From Mrakia gelida (taxonomy: Eukaryota; Basidiomycota; Tremellomycetes; Cystofilobasidiales; Mrakiaceae): DNA of 64,000 nucleotides. Below, one piece after another: positions 55,170 through 64,000 of this stretch. How positions within the stretch are numbered: position 1 is the first letter of the stretch; each line of letters starts with the position of its first letter. The position numbers were made by a program, and so were the translations under genes. The stretch spans positions 496,001-560,000 of the forward strand of contig BRON01000008.1 of NCBI GenBank assembly GCA_024345305.1. Reading direction: 5' to 3'. Under the pieces are notes generated by a model. That model worked only from the letters and a program-made list of their open reading frames with translations, had not been told where the DNA came from and searched no databases.

Positions 55170-58100
55170 ATGCCTCCTCTCGTCAAGGACCCTTCAAATC
55201 CACCTCCACCTAACCGAACGCTCTCGCACTTCTACTCGCATCAAAGCTCGTTGATCGCCTTCCTCCCTTCCCTCTTCCCTTCGTTGGTCGACTTCAACCT
55301 TTCCCTCCTTCGACCAGAGGATCCTCCAGCTTTCAAGGACCTCCTCGATGCGACTCTCGTGTGTCTGGAAACAGGATACGAGACTCGAACCTGGCAGGAA
55401 GTCGAATCCTTCGAAGGGACGATGTCAGAGGTGAGCTCGCTCTCGTTCCCTCTCCTCCCTCCCCCTCCTCCTTCGCATAGCTGACCTTCTTCGCTCTCAG
55501 CTTCTGAATCGAGCGATCGTGTCCATCTTCAAATCCTCCAAAGACGGCAAAGCTTCCAACCAACTCATCAACGGATTCACTTCCTCAGCTTTCGGCTACG
55601 CGGTGAGTTCGTCTCTCTCCACTCTCTCGTCCTCCAAGCTCACTTCTCTGCCTCTCCTCCCAGCTTGTCGGCAAGACCGAGCTTCTTTGGAACAATCAAC
55701 GACCTGGAATCTTCAGCAAACATTTGAACACCAACAACTCGGTCTTCTCTCAACGGTCTTGGGGATTGCTGCTCGAGAGGTGCGTTCTCGTTCTAGCCTC
55801 GACCCGTCGGTTCGCTTCGCGTCGAGCTCACTCGCGTCTTTTTTCCCTCTTCCTCTCCTTCTTTACCTCTTCATTCGAACGCACAGGATTGGACCCGGAC
55901 CCTTCTACCACCTCCTCACCTCCACCTCCATCTTCCTTCCTCTCCCCAACGAATGCTATTCTCAAGTCACCGGAACGCCCATGATCGATCTCAAACCCAT
56001 CCCCCTTCCGTCCGTCGTCGTCGTCGGGAAGAGGAAGCAGGTTCAACGAGAGGAGGAAGAGGAAACGGAGTACTGGGGAGGCCTTTCGACGGAGAGGAAG
56101 ACGAAGAAGAGGAAGAGGAAGTTGAAGACGAAGGGGGAGGGAACGGTGGCGACGACGCCTGAGGAGGAGGAGGAGGACGCTGAGATGCTCGATGCGGATG
56201 TGGAGATGGAGTTGTCGATGTCGATGGGGGACATCGTCATGGAGGAGGAATCCAAGAAGGGGGCGGTGGCGGCGAAGAAGAGTCCGAAGTCGAGGAGGGA
56301 GCCTGTTCCAAGGTACGTTTCCCTTCGAGGTTTTTGACGCGTGGAGATGAGACGAAAACACGAACGAGCGCTGATGAAGGGCTGGGTTGGGTTGGATTTG
56401 ACAGACGAACACCAGCAGACATCGCCTTCGCTCGAAACCGGATATTCTACGCTCGTTCGCTCAGGAAAGCAGGTCGTTCGGAGCCTGAGAAGAGGATCAT
56501 CGTTGGGTTGCCGCCGAACCGTTCGTCGCATCTCGTTCACCTTGTTCCCTCGCCACGAACCAAAGTACGAACTGACCACCTCATCCCTCTTGTTCGTTCT
56601 CCAGACATCCTCTCCCTCCTCCAACCCCCTCGCATCCCCAACCAACCCATCTCCTCAACCCCCAACCCACCAACCCTCTCCCCCTCCTCCTCCCTCACCC
56701 TCCTCAAATACATCTTCCCCCTCCAGTTCGGCCTCCACAACGTCTTCACTTCCTCTCTCCCTTCTCCCACCGCTCCCAAGTCCGCCAACGTGCTGATGGA
56801 CTACACCTCCAGGAAGGAGGAGATCGAGCTGAGGAAGGAGAACAAGAAGGGAGGGGGAGGAGGAGAAGGGAAGAGGGTGAAGGGTGCGAAGGTTAGGGTG
56901 TTGGTGGAGGAATTATGGAGGAAGCATGGGGAGTGTGATTATTGGAGGTTGAGGGCTGTTTGTTGTCCTAGTAAGGTGAGTAAGCGGGAGAGAGGGCGGG
57001 ACGAAAGGAGACGCGTCGAGATGCTGATCGATTGATTGCTTCCGTTCCTCGTCGCTCAGGTCGTTTTCAAGACTCCCAAGCCACCGGTCGAAGGTGCTCC
57101 CACTGACTCGCTCCTCGACGAAGCTGCTGGAGACGTCTCGATGTTCTCGGCAGCGGATACGACTTTGCCTCTCGTTCGTCCATCGTCTCCCCTCCTCGAC
57201 CTCCTCCTTCGCTTCGCCCTTCGCCAACTGACCGTTTCGTTTCATCACTCCTTCTCCACTCATAGGAATTCGTCTCTCAACCACCACCACCCAACACTCA
57301 GCCCTCCCACGCAGACACCTCCAGCGTCTCGCTCGATCCTCAAAGCCAAATCCCCTTCGCCTCCTTCGACGTCAGCCACGACAGCCTCGTCCTTCCTCAT
57401 GGCCTCGAGCCGGCGGATCTGGAGGAGAGGAAGAAGAAGCAGAAGTTCAAGAACTTCACTCAGTCGACAGGCCAGGTGAGTAACGGTGTCGGTTTGGGTT
57501 GGGTCGAGAGGGAAACGAGGGAAGTCGACGCGTGCTGATCGAGCATTCGTTTTCGCGCAGGTTTGTCGCTTCGCAACCTCGGTCGTGAAGAAGGTCATTC
57601 CTCTGGGGTTCTTTGGAAGCGAGTCGAACAGGAAGCTGATCCTTCGCCGTGAGTTCCTTCGCTCGCCTCGAGTCTGACGCGTCCTCGTCCGACCTTCCCT
57701 CTCGAACTGACGACCTCGTCGACCCCCTCTTTCCCTTTTTCGCAACTATTCAGAAATAGACACCTTCATCACCCTCCGTCGCTTCGAATCCCTCTCCCTC
57801 CACGCCGTCCTCCAAGGCTTCTCCATCTCCGACTGCACCTGGCTCGAACCCGAGAACTTCAAGCAAGGGGATCGAATCTCAGCAGGAGACGCGTCGAAAC
57901 GGACCGAGATCCTTCACGAGTTCATCTACTGGTTGTTCGACTCGGTCTTGATTCCTCTGTTGAAAGTGAGTTGCGTTCTCTCTCAACCTGCTTGACGCGA
58001 GGGCTCGAGGCGACGAAGCTGACCTCTCACGTCTTCGATTCTTTCACTCGTTTGCAGACGACCTTCTACATCACCGAGTCCGCCGCGTTCAAGAAACAAG

Positions 58101-61100
58101 TCCTCTACTTCCGTCAGGATGACTGGGATACGATCTGTAAACCTCTCTTCAACCAGCTTCAGACCTCAGCCTACGAGCAGATCAGCAAGGTTCGTTTTCG
58201 TCGAGATCCTCCCCTTCCTCCCCTCGTCGTCCTTCTCTCCTGCCCCTTCCGTCCCTTCACTCACACCTTCTCCTTCTTCTTCTGCTCGTTCCCAGGCCGA
58301 CGTTCTCCGACCCCTCAACCACTCTCGCCAACTGGGACACTCCTACGTTCGTCTCCTCCCCAAGGAGAACGGAGTTCGACCTCTCATCAACCTGAAACGA
58401 GCTCCGAAGACCAAGACGGGAGAACCGATGAAGGACGCGAAGGGAGCGTTCGTCAAGTCAATCAATGCGACTTTGAAGGAGACGTTCAGCATCTTGGTCG
58501 AGAGGAAGGTGAGTTTGGTCAACCGGGGAGGGAGAGAGGGATCGAATCGAATCGAGGCTGACTTTCCCCCCCTTCGTTTCGCCTTTGATGTTGGCTAGGA
58601 ATCGGACGTTTCGCTCTTTGGTGCTTCGATCCTGGGAGCAGATGATATATATCCGAGGCTTAAGGAGTTCAAGAGGAGGACGGTTGGGCCTGGACCTGAG
58701 TCGAAGCCGTCAGTCCTTCGCGTCTTCTTCTCCTTCATGCGAGGCGACTCGGACTGACTTCGTCTCTCCTTTTCCCTCCTCAGACCTCCCTACTTCTTCG
58801 TCAAGGTGGATGTTCGGTCTTGCTTCGATACCATCGACCAGACCAAGCTCATGGAGATCCTCGAGGAGATTCTGGAAGCGGTGAGTCTGCGTCTCGACTC
58901 GACTCGTATCATCTCCCTCGCGCGTCCAACTGACGGCCTTCCTTCTTTCCTTTCGTCAGGACGACGACTTCAGCGTCATTCGATTCAACAAGGCCAAGCT
59001 CTCCGGTGGTCAAGTCAGGAAGAAGTTCCTCCAACGAGCCTTCCCAAGCGGTTCGTCTCTCCTTCCTTCCATCTCGTCTCGTCTCGGCGGCTCCTCGTCC
59101 TTCCTCGCTGACCTCTTCTTCGCCTCCCCTTTCCCTTTCACCCCTTCTTCGCTTCCCAAAAATAGTCGACTCCCCAACCTTCCCAGAACTGGCGGACATG
59201 GTCGCTCGGAAACACCACCGCGAGATCCTCATGGACAAGGTTCGTCGCATCCTTCTCCTCGCTCGCTTTTGCGTTTCAGACAGGCTTTGAGACGCTCCTC
59301 CTCCTCCTCCTTTCCTGGGTCTTGGTTTCGATCTGAACAGGCGTTCGAGACCTCCCATGATAAGGAAGACGCTCTTCGGCTCCTGAGAGAGCACGTTACA
59401 GATAACCTCATCAAGGTTCGTCTCGTCCCCTTCGTTTCGAAGCAAAAACGAGTGTCTCGACGAGACGACGCGCGTGCGTGGAGAGAACTGAACTGATGCT
59501 TGGGTTTTGGTTCCGAACGAACGAACGAAACTATAGATCGGACCCAACTTCTTCCGACAAGCAAAAGGGATCCCTCAGGGGTCTATCGTCTCGACTCACC
59601 TGTGCAGTTTCTTCTACGCGGACATGGAGAGACGATACCTTGGGTTCACGAAGGCGGAGGACTGTGTGAGTCGAGGTCGCGCTGGGCTCTCTTCTTCGCG
59701 TTCGTTCTCGCTGACTTTGCCTTTCTAATGATTGCTCGATACAGATGCTCGTTCGGCTGGTCGACGACTTCCTTCTCATCACGACGAACAAGGACAAGGC
59801 GGTCGAGTTTGTTCGAACGATGCATCGAGGTTCGTCCCTCTTCCTCGTCTCGCTTCGCCTCGCACGTTGACTGATCGTGCTTCCTCGCTCCTCCTCAGGT
59901 CACCCGAGATATGGATGCTTCGTCTCGAGAGAGAAGACCCTCATCAACTTCGAGTGTCGACTCGAGGACGAGGACAACCCTCTCGTGACGACTTCGACAG
60001 GTCAGTTATCATCTTGTCTCGACCTCACTTCGCTTCCGTTTCCCAGCGGAGACTGACGCAGCATGCACTTTGATGACCAAACAGACTTCCCCTGGTGCGG
60101 ACGACTCATCAACACTCGCCATCTTCACGTCAAAGGAGATTACTCACGAGACTCGACGCGTTCGTTTCTCCTTTTCTCCTCGTCTCTCGTTCCCCTCCCC
60201 CGACTCATCCACCACCCCTTCTTCCCTCTCACACACAGACATCAAAAACACCTTGACCGTCAACACCCTCCGTCACCCAGGTCTCACCATCCGAGCCAAA
60301 GTCTTCCGGTTCGTTCCCCTAGTTCTCGTTTCTTTTCCCTCTCCTTCCCCTCCCCCCTCTCCCTCTCACCCTTCGCCGTCGCCCCGATCTCACTCTCACC
60401 CTCTTCGTCGCTTCACAGAAACATCGCCCAAAAGTCCTCCATCTGCTTCAACGACACCATCCTCCACACACCTCGCGTCGTCTACCTCAACATCTATCAG
60501 AACCTCCTCTTCTGCGCGATGAAGACGGTTTGGTACGTCAAGGAGCTGAGCTCGTCGACTGGAGGGATGGGTGGGGAGTTGGGGAATGGATTCTTGCTTG
60601 GTGAGTCTCGAAACGAACCGCTTAGGTCTCCTGGAAGGGAGGACGAGGGCGAGAGGGACCACGCGTCGAACTGACTTTCGTTCTTTCGTTTCCGCTTTAT
60701 CCCTTGTGCCTGATGCCCGATCAGCCACGATCAAAGAAGCTGGAGAGTTCACGTTTAATACCGTGCGAAACGGAGCTCGGTCGAAGGATGCGAAGGAGCA
60801 GGGTGGGGAGGTGAGGGTCGAGAAGAACGTGGTGATGTGGTGAGTCGAGCGTTCTCTTCCCCTCCCTCCCTTCTGCCTCTACTTTCCCTTGATCCCATCT
60901 TTGCCTTCTCCGCTTCGCTTCCTTCTCTCATCTTCTCTCTACCCCGAGCTGACCACTCCCTCTCGCCTCTCCCTTTCTCGCCCTTCTTCCCCTCGTCGTC
61001 CGTCGCCTCGCAGGTTGACCCATCAAGCTTTCCTCTCCGTCTTCGCCACCAAGCCGACTCTCTTCCGATCCCTGATCCTCGCACTTCGGCTCGTCGTCGA

Positions 61101-61179
61101 GAAGGAGCCGGAGAAGGCAATGGCGTGGAAAGGGTTGTTGGAGGAGGGTTGGAGGGGGATGAAGGGTGTGAGGTTTTGA
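55170..61179 (+). CDS. TERT: Telomerase reverse transcriptase catalytic subunit
   Basis: I rebuilt 25 exons summing to 3723 bases and 1240 residues; every junction keeps the frame. The N-terminal TEN-like region includes LLNRAIVSIFKSSKDGKASN and FHL-type segments. The RNA-binding domain has IFPLQFGLHNVFTS (QFP/CP-like, near residue 380), then motif T: VCRFATSVVKKVIPLGFFGS (from 573), FISDCTWL-like SISDCTWLEPENF, and TTFYITESAAFKKQVLYF (from 673). Reverse transcriptase motifs: 1, RPLINLKR (about 744); A, FFVKVDVRSCFDTID (catalytic Asp codon at 58809-58811); B, KGIPQGSIVSTHLCSFFYAD; C, LVRLVDDFLLIT (Asp-Asp codons at 59763-59768); E, PWCGRLINT. The thumb ends the protein (TLRHPGLTIRAKVF, YLNIYQNLLFCAMKTVWYVK). 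A long acidic/basic insert (about residues 200-300) is unusual. All catalytic residues are present, so the gene looks intact. Confidence 0.95.
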
Positions 61180-61825
61180 TTGACGATTTAACGAACTTTA
61201 CGAACGAGTGCGAGTGCGAGCGCGAACCCGACAGGTAAGTGGTCCATCGAGGGAGCTCGGAAAGGGTTCGGCTTTGGAAATAGAGAGGGAAAGACGGGAG
61301 GAAGAGGAGATGGAAGGGAGAAAAGTGAGCTCGGCCATCTCGACGCGCGACTTTGACGAGCATCTCCGTCCTTCTTCTGCCAACCCCACGACGAGCTCGG
61401 ACAGAATGTTTTCGGAGTTCATCTCTTGCAGCTCGATGAATCGAACACACTGTTGCTCGCTCAGTTCCTGAGCTTCTGACCATCCTTCGCTTGCTTCCCT
61501 CCCTTCGAGTCGCTCGTCGACCTTCCCTTTCCTCCCACCCCTCGCTCTCCTTTCCTTTCGAACGACACCAAGTTGAAAGCGAGAGAACACATATCTTTTG
61601 ATTGAAACAATATAAAGGGGGGATACGAAGTCAAGACCTCTTCCCCAACCACGGACTACCTAAACAGACAAAGAAAGAGCGAAGCAAAAACGAAACAGCA
61701 GCGAGCAACAAATGGAGAAGCGCGAAACACACACGACAAGTACAGATCTAGGGTAAAGACGTATCCAACCTAGAGCCCGAAACGAGAACGAAAGAAGAAG
61801 AATGCACTATCCTAGTCCTTGAGTC
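61180..61825. other. Convergent 3' flanks of TERT and the single-pass membrane gene
   Basis: About 650 bases with no convincing exon chain. An A-rich plus-strand segment (61660-61720) probably holds the minus-strand gene's transcript end. Confidence 0.4.
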
Positions 61826-62677
61826 CTACTCCTTGTCGCTTTCGCTTCGCCGACGCGGAGAGACGGTCCCAGGGATGTTGGACGTTGTGCTCTCGTTCAC
61901 CGGCCACCCGATCTTCTCGTTCTCCACCACCACGACCCCAAACTCGCCGAGCATCATCTCCTCGGCACACTCGCTGAGCTCCTCCATCTCCCTGACGAGA
62001 TCCTTCCCTGTCGACCAACGTCTGCCGTGCGTCGCGCCGTACGGACGACGACTTTTGTGTCGGGTTGGAGAGTCGGGAGGGGAGTAGGTGTGGGCTTTGA
62101 GGGTTGTTGGGGAGGAGGGTGGGGAGGGGAAGGAGTTGAAGGGTTTGGTGGAGTGGAAGGGGAGGACTGAGGAGTTGGAGGGAGAGGAGGATCTGAGGGA
62201 GGCAGGGGAACCGACAGAGACGGGAGGAGGGACGAAAGGTCAGCGTTTGAAGCCAGGGGAGCAAAAGATGCGCAAAAGCGAGGAGCGGGAGAGGGAGATG
62301 AGGAGATGAAGATTTGGACGTACCTTTCACTAGGAGCGAAGAGCAGGTAGAGGGAGAGCAGGAGGAAGAACGTCGCGAGGAGCCAGGGAGTTGGGATGTC
62401 GCGGAACGAGAACATTCCAAGTCCACCCTTGAACGGCGAGGGCATGTTGATCGCGGACGAGTACTGCGAGGGGAGAAAAGAACGGGTAGAGAAGAGAGAT
62501 GAAGAAGGAAAGAAGGGAAAGGGAGAGTCAGCGACCTTTGTTTGAACGGTGTGAGCTCGAACGACGGGAGGGAGGGAAGCGAGATCGAGCGGCGTCGTCG
62601 ACGAGCTCGCGCTCGCGAGAGCAGCTGTAGAGACTCACCTTGAAGCTTCCGAGGTGCAGTCGAATCACGATTCGCAT
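61826..62677 (-). CDS. Small single-pass membrane protein, 181 residues
   Basis: Three exons (62677-62639, 62463-62324, 62192-61826) sum to 546 bases. The chosen start is MRIVIRLHLGSFK; an acceptor at about 62734 allows an upstream exon that would add residues, so the N-terminus is uncertain. Then come INMPSPFKGGLGMFSFRDIP and one strong membrane helix, WLLATFFLLLSLYLLFAPSE. The rest is a Ser/Pro-rich linker (FNSFPSPPSSPTTLKAHTYS), a basic patch (RHKSRRPYGATHGRRW), and an acidic helix (DLVREMEELSECAEEMMLGE) ending SPRRRSESDKE. I do not know the family. The topology suggests a tail exposed to the cytosol or nucleoplasm (inference). Confidence 0.6.
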
Positions 62678-64000
62678 TTGGAGAAGGGTGAGGGGGGTTA
62701 GGTGAAGGTTGGAGGTGAGGGAGCGGTTCTGGAAGAAGGAAGAGAGCGGTGAGGCGGAGCAAGAGAACAAAGGGTCAGCGCCTTGTCTTCCCTAGCTTCG
62801 AAGGGCATCAAAAGCTATTGAGACCATCCGAACGCGACGGAAGTGTAGAGGAAGGGATAGATTGCAGACAGGGCAAGAGTCCCTGAGTGACTCGGAAGCG
62901 AAAGATGGGACGAGGAACGAGGGACGAAGTGGTTTGGAAGGGAGAGGAACGAGAGGAACTCACAAGCTGAGGAGGGACGTGACTTTAAATGGAGGCGTCT
63001 GCGTGGTCTTTTTGGGCGTTCGTTTGCTAATTTGCTTCGATGAGGAGTTTGTTGGAGCGAGGGTGAAAGGTGAAGAGGAGTAGAGGGAAAAAGCCACTCG
63101 ATCTCTAGAGAGACGGGGAGGAGGGCGTGGGAGTGAGTGAAGGAGGGTGGGTTCCGTTGGAGTGATGGAGCTGAGCCGGATCCGTTCGCGCGATCGATCG
63201 TCTTGCTGATGGCTTTCGTCGAGGAGAGCGAAGAGCGAGGGTAGGAGAGGGTCGAAGGTAGGGGAGAGAAGGTGGGAAGCGAAGGATTTCGACTTGGGCG
63301 AGTTAAGCTTGGGGGGACTGGAAGGTCCGGATTGAGGGGAGGTCGGAGGGAGGGAGGAGCGGAGGAGGGAGATGAGAGGACGCGTTCAAGAGGAAGCTTT
63401 CGCTGTCGACCTGGGAGAGCTGAGAGAAGGAGGAGAGAGTCGAGCGAGAACGAAGACGAAAGGTGGGCTGATGGTGGTTGAGGAGGAGACTGGAAGGAAG
63501 AAGAAGAGAGGGATCAGAGGTACTCGAGAAGATCCTTCAAAGTTTGCAGGACGTCTGTCTCGAGCTTCCCCGGGGCTTCTCGTCCTGAGACGGCTAATTC
63601 GCTAAATTGAAACGCGTCGTTGGATCCAGTTCCTGGCCAGAGAGAAAGTTTGCAGATCTTGGCCTGTGTTTGGTCGATTTGGACCAGAAAGGGAAGTCAA
63701 AGGGCGAATATTCAAGCTCTGAACCCAGAACGACGTGTCTCACGCCCTTCCCCCACGCTTTGATGAGAGAGTTTGGTCCACAAAAGCGCCGTCCGGATTC
63801 CAACTGTAAAGTGGGAATCAACAAAACGTTTCGAGCCTTGCAGATCCTCCCACCGAAAGTTCTCAGAGCAAGACGAGCCTTCGACGACGGAGAGAAAATA
63901 CCGACGGATCTGCAGGATCAATCTCTTCCGTTGATTCCTTTTTGCTAGCTTCTCGCGGACCACATCGCTCGGAGGCATCCATCGTAGCAAGGGTTGGACG
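62678..64000. other. Unassigned right-edge region
   Basis: This holds the promoter and any 5' exon of the small membrane protein gene. A possible upstream minus-strand exon at about 62827-62882 would encode DSCPVCNLSLPLHFRRVRM in the right phase, but its donor (GTCTCA) is weak. From about 63590 the sequence looks less pyrimidine/purine-skewed and holds short open frames on both strands (for example 63594-63824, minus) without recognisable domains. Nothing can be claimed there. Confidence 0.4.

Noticed and set aside
63594..63824. Minus-strand open frame of 76 codons near the right edge
   Set aside because: No recognisable domain, no splice partners and no start context; not supportable as a gene.

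Overview
The window is nuclear DNA of an intron-dense fungus, most likely a basidiomycete yeast and perhaps Pucciniomycotina/Microbotryomycetes (the class is an inference). Almost every gene is cut by many short introns (mostly about 60-120 bases) with GTGAGT, GTTCGT or GTACGT donors, a CTGAC-type branch point, a pyrimidine tract and a CAG acceptor. There are no operons, ribosome binding sites, CRISPR arrays or transposons that I can see, and I found no rRNA or tRNA gene. Coordinates of genes are from first to last coding base and include introns. I rebuilt the exons by hand; for several genes the exon lengths sum to a clean reading frame (stated where done).

Layout. 1-3911 (-): 3'-truncated large Ser/Pro-rich protein, unidentified. 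4723-7189 (-): PWP1, a WD40 ribosome-biogenesis factor. 8167-11259 (+): V-ATPase subunit B. 11556-12055 (+): small Gly-rich protein. 12680-16091 (-): secreted S41-family peptidase. 16630-18056 (-): protein with a degenerate C-terminal MYND finger. 18502-19653 (+): polyglutamine protein. 20040-23960 (+): NIPA-type magnesium transporter. 24313-25305 (+): unknown 144-residue protein. 25564-26490 (-): small hydrophilic protein with a 9-base microexon. 26767-28850 (-): Cys-rich type I membrane protein. 29185-30056 (-): flavin-reductase-like protein. 30227-32238 (+): ORC6-like. 32575-34658 (+): RAP1-like BRCT/Myb protein. 34885-38971 (-): TANGO6/Rtp1. 39256-40545 (+): seven-helix membrane protein. 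41110-42378 (+): doubtful gene. 42371-45904 and 46697-50111 (+): tandem PTR2-type peptide transporters. 50616-54990 (-): PRP5 DEAD-box splicing helicase. 55170-61179 (+): telomerase reverse transcriptase (25 exons, 1240 residues). 61826-62677 (-): small single-pass membrane protein. The right end, about 62.7-64 kb, holds nothing I can assign.

Themes. Most genes are housekeeping. The most noteworthy content is chromosome-end and replication biology within about 31 kb: an ORC6-like gene next to a RAP1-like telomere protein, and TERT about 20 kb away, head-to-head with PRP5 across a 179-base shared promoter. The second theme is unusual splicing: an apparent AT-AG intron in the V-ATPase gene, a GC-AG intron in the RAP1-like gene, microexons of 9, 14 and 15 bases, a 4-base first coding exon in a peptide transporter, and a frequently recurring ACGCGTC motif that sits mostly inside introns.
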